64,000 bases of DNA from Methylophilaceae bacterium. Its GTDB lineage: Bacteria > Pseudomonadota > Gammaproteobacteria > Burkholderiales > Methylophilaceae. Below, piece after piece: positions 7,660 to 15,444 of this stretch. The stretch covers positions 1 through 64,000 of the forward strand of contig CANCPF010000003.1 in the NCBI GenBank assembly GCA_947379975.1, read 5' to 3'. Position 1 is the stretch's first letter; each line of letters opens with the position of its first letter. The notes below the pieces were generated by a model. The model was not told where the DNA came from and searched no databases. It worked only from the letters and a program-made list of their open reading frames with translations. The position numbers and the translations under genes are program-made.

Positions 7660-7860
7660 TTGCGCATCGGAATGCTACTTATCAATGTAGGGTTAGGTAT
7701 AACAGGGGGTAATTCAAGACAAAGTCCTGCTGCCACTGCTTTGCCACCAAGCCCACATTACCTAAGTTCTCAATGGTATGACAGTGGAAATACCATGTGT
7801 AGATATAATGATGGTACTGTTTTGAATATGCGTTCAAACATTTGCCCTTTATCTCACTAA
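7660..7860 (+). pseudogene. remnant of a small secreted-protein gene
   Basis: The frame has no good start (TTG, no ribosome binding site, no signal peptide) but ends in a plausible protein tail, SGNTMCRYNDGTVLNMRS followed by NICPLSH. The C-x-Y-x-D-G-T-x...C-P pattern resembles the C-terminus of short exported proteins. It may be the 3' part of a gene whose start was lost. An overlapping minus-strand frame (7524-7736) covers part of it; neither is convincing as an intact gene. Confidence 0.3.
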
Positions 7861-8045
7861 TCTTTACTTTTCACGCAGCAAGTATTGTGCGCCTAGCGGT
7901 GGTTTGTCTATTACTAATACTTGATATTAAAGTGACTTAAAGGCTGGCTATATGCTGGCTGTTTATGGGCTGGCAAGATTAAATACGTACAAATTAAAGC
8001 TAATAAATAGTAAAACTAATAATAGGTTGGCTTATACGGCAACAA

Positions 8046-8067
8046 TCGATTCCCCCTCCCGCACCAA
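8046..8067 (+). repeat. attachment site, far side (attR-like)
   Basis: This is a 22-base copy of the tRNA-Leu 3' end (TCGATTCCCCCTCCC, then GCACCAA), differing from 128-150 only by a missing G. It marks the distal boundary of the element, giving about 7.9 kb between the sites. The 7861-8524 stretch has no gene: it holds this site, an AT-rich hairpin at about 8067-8095, a terminator, and the palindromes ahead of the oxidase operon. Confidence 0.75.
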
Positions 8068-8138
8068 TAAAATCAATAGGTTATTTGATTTTATCCTTTT
8101 AGAAAGTCGTAGATTTAAATCTTTGCAGTTGTTGCATT

Positions 8139-8194
8139 AAAAACACTCAGTTAAATACTTAAATATTTTTTGTATTTAACTGAGTGTTTTTTTT
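8139..8194. terminator. strong bidirectional terminator past the island end
   Basis: AAAACACTCAGTTAAATAC pairs perfectly with GTATTTAACTGAGTGTTTT across a 13-base AT loop, and runs of A and T lie on the two sides. It lies 72 bases past the attachment site, where the tRNA-Leu transcript would have ended before insertion. Confidence 0.8.
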
Positions 8195-8388
8195 CGCCCA
8201 TATATTGCAAGATAACGTGGGCTGTTATTAAATTTTAAGTGGTTGATTAGTCAGCTATTGAAATAGTTTTGAATAGCTTGTCTAGATTAATCCGTCTAAT
8301 TTTAATAGTCTGGCAGCACCAAATCCCACGCTTAATTATTTCAAAAATTGATCAAAAAAATCCCCCAATTAATGTTTTTTGGCTATGC

Positions 8389-8412
8389 AATTGTTACAAA
8401 AGTGTAACAATT
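8389..8412. promoter_or_regulatory. perfect 10-bp inverted repeat upstream of the oxidase operon
   Basis: AATTGTTACA and TGTAACAATT form a perfect inverted repeat around 4 bases (AAAG). It is 113 bases ahead of the first operon gene. A weak T stretch follows, so it could be a terminator, but its symmetry and position also suit an operator. Confidence 0.5.
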
Positions 8413-8444
8413 TTCTTGAGTCTAAATGTTTTTTGTGTTATTTT

Positions 8445-8467
8445 TTGACGTGCGTCAAAATGACGCA
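8445..8467. promoter_or_regulatory. overlapping TGACG palindromes, candidate oxidase-operon operator
   Basis: TTGACG-TG-CGTCAA (8445-8458) and TGCGTCA-AAA-TGACGCA (8451-8467) are two perfect inverted repeats sharing the middle half-site, so three TGACG/CGTCA half-sites lie about 7-8 bases apart. This is 58 bases ahead of the DUF2244 gene, the head of the cox operon. A redox-responsive regulator is a reasonable guess; which one cannot be told from the sequence. Confidence 0.5.
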
Positions 8468-8524
8468 TGTAAAAAAGCTGTATGAGAGCCTGATTTAAGG
8501 GCTTTTTTTACAAAAGGGACGCGT

Positions 8525-9004
8525 ATGGCGGTATCTGATTTGGGGTATAAAATCATTGCAAGGCCTAATAATTCACTTACGCCAAAAATGAGTGTGGGAT
8601 TGCTTGGGAGCCTTGTGGTCGTTGTATTGGTGATTGCGTTATCCTTCGCAAATATGGGCGCTTGGTTGGTATTGCCATTCGCTGGCTTAGAGATAGCCGC
8701 TTTTGCGTATGCTTTTAATTATATTTATTTGCATTCAGCTGATTTTGAAAGCATTACGATTGAAGATGAGAAAGTTGTTGTAGAAAAAAGAAATTATAAG
8801 GAAAACACAACAATAGTTTTTCAGCGTTATTGGGCTCAAGTGAGTGTGCGTGATGTTCAGGGTAAAAAAGGTGTTAATGGTAAAAGCGGGTTATTTATTA
8901 GTTCGCACGGTAAAGAAGTTGAATTTGGTAGAAATTTTATAAATGATGGGCAACGTGCTTCAATAGCACGTGAGCTTAGACAAAAAATAAATGATATTCA
9001 TTAA
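8525..9004 (+). CDS. DUF2244 membrane protein, head of cox operon
   Basis: A 159-residue integral membrane protein with two adjacent helices (about residues 25-70) and a C-terminal beta-rich domain ending FGRNFINDGQRASIARELR, the typical DUF2244 tail. DUF2244 genes very often stand directly before coxB in proteobacteria, and a role in oxidase assembly is assumed but unproven. Its stop is 21 bases before coxB. Confidence 0.85.
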   Translation: MAVSDLGYKIIARPNNSLTPKMSVGLLGSLVVVVLVIALSFANMGAWLVLPFAGLEIAAFAYAFNYIYLHSADFESITIEDEKVVVEKRNYKENTTIVFQRYWAQVSVRDVQGKKGVNGKSGLFISSHGKEVEFGRNFINDGQRASIARELRQKINDIH

Positions 9005-9025
9005 TTTAGTTTTGGAGCAAGTTTT

Positions 9026-10198
9026 ATGCAAGTTTTAAAGAAAATTGGGCTAGGTATTGCGGTAATGCTTGCTTCACTCAATGCGTTTGCGGATTATGCT
9101 TGGAATTTCCCTTTGCCAGCGACACCAATGGCAGCAGACACGTTGCACGTACACAATAAATTTATGACCATTACTGGCATTATATTTATCGTAGTGTTGG
9201 CGATCATGATTTACGCGATATTTGCTCACCGTAAAAGTAAAAACTTCAAACCTGTTACTGATAAAGCACCATCAACAGCGGTTGAAATTTTTTGGACATT
9301 AATTCCTTTCGCTATTCTTTTGCTCATTGACTTTGTCATTATGGGTATTCCTGCTTATCACAGCGTAATAATGATGGAGAATACGCGTGAAAAAGCGAAT
9401 ATGGTGATTAAGATCACTGGTTCGCAGTGGCGCTGGCAGTACGAATATATGGATGGCGATGCGCAGGGCATTAAGTTTGTGAGTAATTTGGCCACACCTA
9501 AAGAGCAAACAGATAAAGGTTTCAAAGGCGTGAAGAATGAGCATTATTTGCTTGAAGTTGATAATCACTTGGTTCTTCCTGTTGGTGAAAAAGTACGTGT
9601 TTTAATGACGGCCACTGATGTATTGCATAACTGGTGGGTGCCGCAATTTGGTTCATCACGCGTTGCTGTGCCTGGTTTTATTCGTGAAACTTGGGTGCAA
9701 GTTGAAACGCCTGGAACTTATCGCGGACAATGTAAAGAATTGTGCGGTAAGGGCCATGGTTATATGCCTATCGTAGTTGACGCTTTGCCAATGGCAGAAT
9801 ACAAGGTTTGGGTTGCGGCTAAGAAAGCAGAGTTAGCAAAAGCTGCGGCAGGCGCTGATAAAGTTTGGACAAAAGAAGATCTTATTGCTAATGGTAAGAC
9901 AGTGTATGAGAAAAACTGTGCGGTTTGTCACCAAGTGACGGGCGCAGGTTTGCCTCCAGCATTCCCAGCTTTAACCGGTAGTAAAATCGCAAATGGCCCA
10001 ATTTTTGGAGCTGATGGTAAATACTTGAAAGATAGTCATTTGGATCGCGTTCTTAATGGCGTGCGTGTAATGCCTTCTTGGAAAGCCGTATTAAATGATA
10101 CTGAGATAGCTTCAGTAATTACCTATGAGCGTAATGGCTTGGGTAATGCGGTCGGTGATGTACTGCAACCTGCGCAAGTAAAAGCAGCCCGTCAATAA
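9026..10198 (+). CDS. coxB: cytochrome c oxidase subunit II with fused cytochrome c domain
   Basis: A 390-residue caa3-type subunit II. After a signal peptide (cleaved after NAFA) come two transmembrane helices and a cupredoxin domain with the binuclear CuA motif C236-x3-C240-x3-H244-x2-M247. A C-terminal cytochrome c domain follows with C298-AVC-H302 and a distal methionine in GVRVMPSW. It receives electrons at the periplasmic face and passes them to subunit I. The fused haem domain suggests electrons can come directly from soluble or membrane cytochromes. It is second in the operon. Confidence 0.97.
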   Translation: MQVLKKIGLGIAVMLASLNAFADYAWNFPLPATPMAADTLHVHNKFMTITGIIFIVVLAIMIYAIFAHRKSKNFKPVTDKAPSTAVEIFWTLIPFAILLLIDFVIMGIPAYHSVIMMENTREKANMVIKITGSQWRWQYEYMDGDAQGIKFVSNLATPKEQTDKGFKGVKNEHYLLEVDNHLVLPVGEKVRVLMTATDVLHNWWVPQFGSSRVAVPGFIRETWVQVETPGTYRGQCKELCGKGHGYMPIVVDALPMAEYKVWVAAKKAELAKAAAGADKVWTKEDLIANGKTVYEKNCAVCHQVTGAGLPPAFPALTGSKIANGPIFGADGKYLKDSHLDRVLNGVRVMPSWKAVLNDTEIASVITYERNGLGNAVGDVLQPAQVKAARQ

Positions 10199-10258
10199 GT
10201 AATAAGTGTGTTTTTGAATCAACTGTAATTATTTAGTTTGAGTAATTAGGAGAAAGTA

Positions 10259-11851
10259 ATGAGTACAACCACGGTAGCACATCATGAAGAGCATGCTGAA
10301 CACCCGTCTGGGATTATGCGTTGGCTGACCACCACCAATCATAAGGACATCGGCACGATGTACCTTACCTTCTCGCTGATTATGTTTTTAGTTGGCGGTA
10401 GTATGATTTTGGCAATCCGCGCTGAATTATTTCAACCGGGACTTCAATTATTAAATCCAGAGTTTTTCAATCAACTGATTGGTGTACATGCGCTAATTAT
10501 GATTTTTGCGGCTTTAATGCCGGCCGCAACGGGTTTTGCAAACTGGATGATTCCTCTGCAAATTGGCGCGCCAGATATGGCTCTACCACGTTTGAATAAT
10601 TGGGGATTCTGGTTGTTACCCCCTTCAGCCATCCTTTTAACCTTACCGTTCACACTTGCTTTGTTTGGTATCGGCGATGGTGCGATGGCAACCGGTTGGA
10701 CTTTCTACCCGCCACTATCAGTGCAAGGTGGTATTGGGGTTGATTTTGCGATTTTTGCGGTTCACTTGTTGGGTATTTCTTCTGTATTAGGTTCAATCAA
10801 TATTATTGTTACCTTATTTAACATGCGTGCGCCAGGCATGACATTAATGAAAATGCCAATGTTTGCTTGGGGCTGGTTGATTACAGCGTTCTTATTAGTT
10901 GCGACTATTCCGGTGTTAGCCGGTGCAGTTACGATGCTGTTAACTGATCGCCATTTTGGCACACACTTTTTTGATGCAGCTGGCGGCGGCGACCCAATTA
11001 TGTTCCAACATTTATTTTGGTTCTTTGGTCACCCAGAAGTGTATATTTTGTTACTACCAGTTTGGGGCTTTATCCCACAAATTCTAGAAACATTCTCCCG
11101 TAAACCAATGTATGGCTACAAAGCGCAAGTTTATTCATTGTGGGCGATTGGTGCTTTAGCCGTGGTTGTTTGGGCGCATCACTTCTTTACAGCGGGTATG
11201 CCTGTGCCAGCGTTGCTATATTTTATGTATAGCACAATGGCCATTTCGTTACCGCTAGCAGTGCTGTTCTTTTGCTGGATTAAAACGATGTGGAAAGGCT
11301 CAATGAGCTTTGAAACGCCGATGTTATTTGCTGTAGGCTGGATTATTTTATTCGGTATCGGTGGTTTAACAGGTTTAGTGCTTGCTGACGTTGCGGCTGA
11401 TGCGCAATATCACAACAGCTACTTTGTAGTTGCTCACTTCCACTACACATTATTTGCTGGTGGCATTATGGGTATTATGGCTGGTACTTATTACTGGTTA
11501 CCAAAAATGACTGGTCATATGTACAGTGAAAAATTAGGTAAATTGCACTTTTGGTTAACTGCTATCTCCTTTAACCTAACTTTCATTCCTCAGTTCTTCT
11601 TAGGTTTGGCTGGTATGCCACGTCGTATTCCTGACTATGCATTACAGTTTGCTGAATTCAATATGATTTCATCAATTGCTGCATTTGTCCTTGGTTTCTC
11701 ACAATTGTTATTTGTTTATAACATTGTAAGTTGCGCAAGAGGCGGTAAAAAAGCGACCGATCAAGTTTGGGAAGGTGCTAAAGGTTTGGAGTGGACATTA
11801 CCTTCTCCTCCTCCTTACCATAGCTTTACTGAGCAACCTATTGTTAAATAA
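10259..11851 (+). CDS. coxA: cytochrome c oxidase subunit I
   Basis: A 530-residue catalytic subunit of an aa3-type haem-copper oxidase, with about 12 transmembrane helices. The CuB site and the cross-linked His-Tyr pair are in WFFGHPEVYIL, further CuB histidines are in WAHHFF, and the haem ligands are in VAHFHYTLF. It reduces oxygen to water and pumps protons. The D-channel region and the GWTFYPPLS segment are as in type A oxidases. The ribosome binding site AGGAGAAAG is strong. Confidence 0.98.
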   Translation: MSTTTVAHHEEHAEHPSGIMRWLTTTNHKDIGTMYLTFSLIMFLVGGSMILAIRAELFQPGLQLLNPEFFNQLIGVHALIMIFAALMPAATGFANWMIPLQIGAPDMALPRLNNWGFWLLPPSAILLTLPFTLALFGIGDGAMATGWTFYPPLSVQGGIGVDFAIFAVHLLGISSVLGSINIIVTLFNMRAPGMTLMKMPMFAWGWLITAFLLVATIPVLAGAVTMLLTDRHFGTHFFDAAGGGDPIMFQHLFWFFGHPEVYILLLPVWGFIPQILETFSRKPMYGYKAQVYSLWAIGALAVVVWAHHFFTAGMPVPALLYFMYSTMAISLPLAVLFFCWIKTMWKGSMSFETPMLFAVGWIILFGIGGLTGLVLADVAADAQYHNSYFVVAHFHYTLFAGGIMGIMAGTYYWLPKMTGHMYSEKLGKLHFWLTAISFNLTFIPQFFLGLAGMPRRIPDYALQFAEFNMISSIAAFVLGFSQLLFVYNIVSCARGGKKATDQVWEGAKGLEWTLPSPPPYHSFTEQPIVK

Positions 11852-11856
11852 CACAA

Positions 11857-11892
11857 AACCCCAGTTTAAACTCGATTGTTTAAGCTGGGGTT
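11857..11892. promoter_or_regulatory. hairpin between coxA and downstream genes
   Basis: AACCCCAG and CTGGGGTT, extended by TTTAAAC/GTTTAA with one mismatch, form a long stem 5 bases after the coxA stop. No clean T run follows. It may stabilise the coxBA message or partly attenuate read-through into the assembly genes. Confidence 0.5.
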
Positions 11893-11904
11893 GTTTGGAA
11901 AAAT

Positions 11905-12018
11905 ATGGACAATAAAGAATTAGTCACTAAACGCAGTAGTAAGAAGATTGCATATATTTTAGGAGGCATTGCATTTGTTTGGTATGTAGTATCAATGTTT
12001 ACAATATGGCATCACTAA
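11905..12018 (+). CDS. 37-residue single-helix protein, cytochrome oxidase small assembly type
   Basis: A micro-gene between coxA and ctaG. It has a lysine/arginine-rich N-terminus (MDNKELVTKRSSKK), one hydrophobic helix (IAYILGGIAFVWYVVSMF) and the tail TIWHH. Betaproteobacterial oxidase operons commonly carry a tiny membrane protein at this place, named cytochrome oxidase small assembly protein. Its last 13 bases overlap ctaG, implying coupled translation. The start ATG has only a weak upstream purine stretch (GGAAAA). Confidence 0.7.
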   Translation: MDNKELVTKRSSKKIAYILGGIAFVWYVVSMFTIWHH

Positions 12019-12569
12019 ACGAAACGGATGCTTTAACTGCTAAGCAGCAGATAGACTTAAAAAATAAAAAATTAGTTCGTAAGCTAATATGGATGGTGAT
12101 AGGTTCATTGTTATTTGCCTTCGCATTGGTACCTTTGTATGACGTTTTATGCACACTAACCGGCTTGAATGGTAAAACAAACAATACGGCCGCCGTTTTA
12201 TCTACGGCTAAGGTGGACGAAACTCGCTGGGTAAATGTTCAGTTCACAACTAATGTAATGCCGGGTTTAGGTTGGAATTTCTATCCAAAGCAAGCCAGTA
12301 TAAGATTGCATCCAGGTAAGATTGAAACCGTTATATTTATTGCAAAAAACACCACAAACGAAGTGGTTGTAGGGCGGGCTGTTCCTAGCATTACGCCTGG
12401 AATAGCCGCGGCTAACTTAAAGAAAATAGAGTGTTTTTGCTTCGTCAATCAGTCACTTAAGCCTGGTGAAGAAAAAGAAATGCCTTTACGTTTCTTTGTA
12501 AGTCCAGAATTGCCAAGAGATGTATCAGACATGACCTTGTCTTATGCTTTTTTCCCGGCAGTTAAATAA
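12006..12569 (+). CDS. ctaG: cytochrome c oxidase assembly protein CtaG/Cox11
   Basis: A 187-residue copper chaperone that inserts CuB into subunit I. It has an N-terminal membrane anchor (about residues 24-45) with the conserved VPLYDVLC just after it, and a periplasmic immunoglobulin-like domain. The domain has the copper-binding ECFCF motif and MPLRFFVSPELP. The start at 12006 gives the usual length and overlaps the micro-gene; an in-frame GTG at 11979 would add nine residues without support. Confidence 0.95.
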   Translation: MASLNETDALTAKQQIDLKNKKLVRKLIWMVIGSLLFAFALVPLYDVLCTLTGLNGKTNNTAAVLSTAKVDETRWVNVQFTTNVMPGLGWNFYPKQASIRLHPGKIETVIFIAKNTTNEVVVGRAVPSITPGIAAANLKKIECFCFVNQSLKPGEEKEMPLRFFVSPELPRDVSDMTLSYAFFPAVK

Positions 12570-12683
12570 TAAAAAGATTTGGCACTAAAAGTTATTGAAA
12601 ATAGGGTGTTAGTTTAGGTGAGGCAATGGCAAGTTTAGCCATTTACAATTCAATATATTTATAAAAAGCACGGGAGTGATTGC

Positions 12684-13589
12684 ATGGCGACACATTCAAC
12701 GAATCAATACTATGTTCCGCACGGTAGTATTTATCCATCAATAATATCTGTAGGTCTGCTGACGCTTGCTTCAGGTTTTATCTTTAATGTAGCAACTGAT
12801 AAAAGCAAAGATCTCGCTTATCTTCAAGCCCCAGGCAAATGGATGATGATTATTGGCGCGATAATTATTTCATTCATGGTATTTAAATGGATGGGTTCTG
12901 TGATTAATGAAAGCCTCACAGGCAAGTATTCTAAGTGGGAAGATAAATCATTCCGCGTTGGTATGATTGTTTTTATTTGCTCAGAGTTGGCATTCTTTGC
13001 GGCATTCTTTGGTGCTTTGTTTTATATGCGTATTTTATCGGTGCCAGATCTAGCTGGTTACGATCTAGATATCACCCCTTATAAAGACTTCTTAAGTACA
13101 TGGCCATCATCAGGCCCTGGCGGAACAGTGCTAGGTGTTGAATATAAGCCGGGAACATTAAACGCAATGGGTGCTTGGGGATTACCAGCAATTAATACTG
13201 CATTGTTGCTTACTTCTGGCGCCACCATTACTTGGGCGCATTGGGCCTTGATTAAAAACAATCGTACACAACTTATTGTCGGCATGGCACTAACTGTTGC
13301 ATTAGGTGTTGCTTTCTTGATTTGCCAAGCAATGGAATATCATCACGCATACACTGAAATGGGCTTGACGTTGCATAGTGGTGCTTATGGTGCGACGTTC
13401 TTTATGCTCACAGGCTTTCACGGTTTCCACGTGACGCTCGGTACCGTTATGCTGATTGTAATTTTGATTCGCTGCATGAAAGGTCATTTTACGCCTGAGC
13501 ATCACTTTGGTTTCGAAGGCGTGGCTTGGTATTGGCACTTTGTGGATGTGGTCTGGTTAGGTCTATTTATATTTGTCTATTGGCTGTAA
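12684..13589 (+). CDS. coxC: cytochrome c oxidase subunit III
   Basis: A 301-residue subunit with seven transmembrane helices. Recognisable family segments include FICSELAFFAAFFGALFY, AINTALLLTSGATITWAHW and GFHGFHVTLGT, and the end segment AWYWHFVDVVWLGLF. Subunit III stabilises the catalytic core and helps proton uptake. The gap of 114 bases after ctaG may hold its own promoter; the ribosome binding site is GGGAGTG. Confidence 0.97.
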   Translation: MATHSTNQYYVPHGSIYPSIISVGLLTLASGFIFNVATDKSKDLAYLQAPGKWMMIIGAIIISFMVFKWMGSVINESLTGKYSKWEDKSFRVGMIVFICSELAFFAAFFGALFYMRILSVPDLAGYDLDITPYKDFLSTWPSSGPGGTVLGVEYKPGTLNAMGAWGLPAINTALLLTSGATITWAHWALIKNNRTQLIVGMALTVALGVAFLICQAMEYHHAYTEMGLTLHSGAYGATFFMLTGFHGFHVTLGTVMLIVILIRCMKGHFTPEHHFGFEGVAWYWHFVDVVWLGLFIFVYWL

Positions 13590-13600
13590 GTTAATTAAAT

Positions 13601-13634
13601 AAAAAGGGCGATGCACAAATGCATCGCCCTTTTT
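13601..13634. terminator. terminator after coxC
   Basis: AAAAAGGGCGATGC pairs perfectly with GCATCGCCCTTTTT over a 6-base loop. It can act in both directions, ending the coxC message and the convergent DUF2909 gene. Confidence 0.92.
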
Positions 13635-13685
13635 ATTTTAGAATGAATCAGTAATTGCTAATGATATTAACAAACTGGCACTGCG

Positions 13686-13889
13686 TTATGCGTGTGGCTG
13701 GCCAATCAGTCCAAAATAGTAAGCAATCATTAAAAGAATAAATAAGGTGATTGATAGCCCAATACGGACGGTTAAGGCTTTAACCGTTCTTTCACTACCT
13801 GTTTTGTCTTTAGACAAAAAGAATAGTGCGGAAAATAAACTGCCAACAATGGCAACTAAAGCTAAAACGATGATGACTTTTATTAACAT
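13686..13889 (-). CDS. DUF2909 twin-helix membrane protein
   Basis: A 67-residue protein with two transmembrane helices, the first with IIVLALVAIVGSLFSALFFL and the second with GLSITLFILLMIAYYFGLI. They are joined by a charged loop (SKDKTGSERTVKALTVR). This is the DUF2909 pattern, regularly found inside betaproteobacterial oxidase clusters between coxC and SURF1 on the opposite strand. Function unknown, presumably oxidase-related. Confidence 0.88.
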   Translation of the reverse strand: MLIKVIIVLALVAIVGSLFSALFFLSKDKTGSERTVKALTVRIGLSITLFILLMIAYYFGLIGQPHA

Positions 13890-13950
13890 AGAATGTATCC
13901 AATTAAAACTTGAATAAGCATTATGAGACCGCTTTCTAACAAATGCAATT

Positions 13951-14766
13951 ATGAAACAAATTCAATTTAAAAAGCTTGGTTATATTTTTAGCCCTTCGCT
14001 GATTGGCACAATCGTGACCCTGATATGCATACCCTTATTTATTAAATTTGGCTTGTGGCAGTATCATAAAGCACAACAAAAAATGGCTATTCAGGCCGCG
14101 TATAATTTAGCTAAAACAGATGACGCGCTTATATTTCCGCTTGATATTAGTAAAATTGGCGTTAGTAATAATCATGTGTTGAATGTTGCAGATTGGAATT
14201 ACAAGAAAGTTAAAGTCAGCGGTGTATATGAACCAAAGTTTCAGTTTTTATTAGATAATCAAGTGGAAGGTAATCGCGTTGGTTATCATGTGATTACACC
14301 GTTAAAAATAGACCAGTCTGAACAATACGTGTTGATTAATAGAGGCTGGATTTTAGGTAAAGATACCCACACAGAACTGCCGAAATTTGACACGCCAACC
14401 GGCAAGCAAATAGTGATAGGACAAATTTGGGTGCCTAGTAAAAAGATTTTCACCCTAGAAGCGAAGGCAGACACATCAAATGCTGCAATGAGTCGAATGA
14501 GTCAACCTTGGCAGGCAGTCTGGCAGAATATGAATATGAATAGTTATCAGCACAGTGTGCCATTTGTTGTTTCTGACTTTGCAATTAAATTAGATCAGGC
14601 TAGTGATGCTGGCGGCTTTGTAAGAAACTGGCAAGTACCAGTCGAGAGAATTGCAACGAATATTGGTTACGCTTATCAGTGGTTTGGCTTTGCATTAGCA
14701 ACACTATTGATTTACATTTACATGAGTGTGAGTAAAGTAGCTGCTTTAGCTAAACCAAAGCAATAA
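13951..14766 (+). CDS. SURF1-family oxidase assembly protein
   Basis: A 271-residue member of the SURF1/Shy1 family, needed for haem a insertion into subunit I. It has one helix near each end (about residues 18-38 and 240-262) around a periplasmic domain. Family marks are FGLWQYHKAQQK at the first helix, GVYEPKFQFLLDNQ, and VLINRGWI, and the C-terminal YAYQWFGFALA. It is slightly longer than usual. The gene heads the second part of the oxidase cluster. Confidence 0.93.
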   Translation: MKQIQFKKLGYIFSPSLIGTIVTLICIPLFIKFGLWQYHKAQQKMAIQAAYNLAKTDDALIFPLDISKIGVSNNHVLNVADWNYKKVKVSGVYEPKFQFLLDNQVEGNRVGYHVITPLKIDQSEQYVLINRGWILGKDTHTELPKFDTPTGKQIVIGQIWVPSKKIFTLEAKADTSNAAMSRMSQPWQAVWQNMNMNSYQHSVPFVVSDFAIKLDQASDAGGFVRNWQVPVERIATNIGYAYQWFGFALATLLIYIYMSVSKVAALAKPKQ

Positions 14767-14831
14767 GCTGTAAAAATCTAATACATTCAGAAGTATTTTT
14801 AATTATATTGACCTTATTTAAGTAGAGTTCC

Positions 14832-15443
14832 ATGCAAAACGATAAATCACTAACCGAACAAGAAATGCAACGCAAAGGCCGCAAGGTATTTTTGTTAATG
14901 CTGATCTTTTTTATCGTACCTATCATCGTGGTTATGATGATGTATAAGCTAAATTGGAAGCCTAGCGGGGAAAGCTTAGGTGAGTTGTATAACCCACCTC
15001 GCCTATTAACAACATCTGCTGAGCTTAAGCGTGATGACGGCACTATGTTGCCCGCACAGTTTTGGAAAGAAAAATGGAGTGTTGTCTATGTGGCGGCTAA
15101 TTGTGAGCAAGTCTGTTTAGATAAGCTGCATGATATGCGTCGATTACATGTTTCTTTGTACAAAGACATTGATCGTGCCCAGCGGGTTTTAATCACGACG
15201 ACACAAGACGTTACAAATATTAAGCATGACTTTCCTGATTTAATTATCATCAATCAGCCAGAAGCAAATGTCAGCGATTTTTCAACGCAGTTTCAGGTTG
15301 GTGTTGAAAGCGTTAGTGCCAGCAATAGATTATATTTGGTAGATCCGCTCGGACATTTAATGATGAGCTATAAAGCGGCCGTCTCGCTAGCTGACATCCG
15401 AAAAGATCTCGCAAGATTACTAAGATATTCGTGGGCAGGTTGA
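14832..15443 (+). CDS. SCO-like membrane-anchored thioredoxin-fold protein
   Basis: A 203-residue protein with one N-terminal membrane helix (VFLLMLIFFIVPIIVVMMMY) and a periplasmic domain. The segment WSVVYVAANCEQVCLDKL has a C-x3-C pair after a beta strand, the arrangement of SCO1/SenC copper chaperones, and LYLVDPLGHLMMSY matches the family's C-terminal strand region. Overall identity to SCO seems low. Between SURF1 and ctaA it probably helps metallate or reduce CuA. The gene ends one base before ctaA starts. Confidence 0.75.
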   Translation: MQNDKSLTEQEMQRKGRKVFLLMLIFFIVPIIVVMMMYKLNWKPSGESLGELYNPPRLLTTSAELKRDDGTMLPAQFWKEKWSVVYVAANCEQVCLDKLHDMRRLHVSLYKDIDRAQRVLITTTQDVTNIKHDFPDLIIINQPEANVSDFSTQFQVGVESVSASNRLYLVDPLGHLMMSYKAAVSLADIRKDLARLLRYSWAG

Positions 15444-15444
15444 T

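Noticed and set aside
7524..7736. Minus-strand frame of 70 codons
   Set aside because: It overlaps the plus-strand remnant at 7660-7860, starts without a ribosome binding site, and shows no family pattern.
8067..8095. AT-rich hairpin just after the attachment site
   Set aside because: It may be the former tRNA-Leu terminator or part of the site, but it is weak (AT-only stem) and the strong terminator at 8139-8194 explains termination better.
7952..8140. Open frame of 62 codons spanning the island end
   Set aside because: It crosses the attachment site, so its sequence is set by the tRNA copy and the flanking hairpin; no ribosome binding site and no similarity to a known protein.
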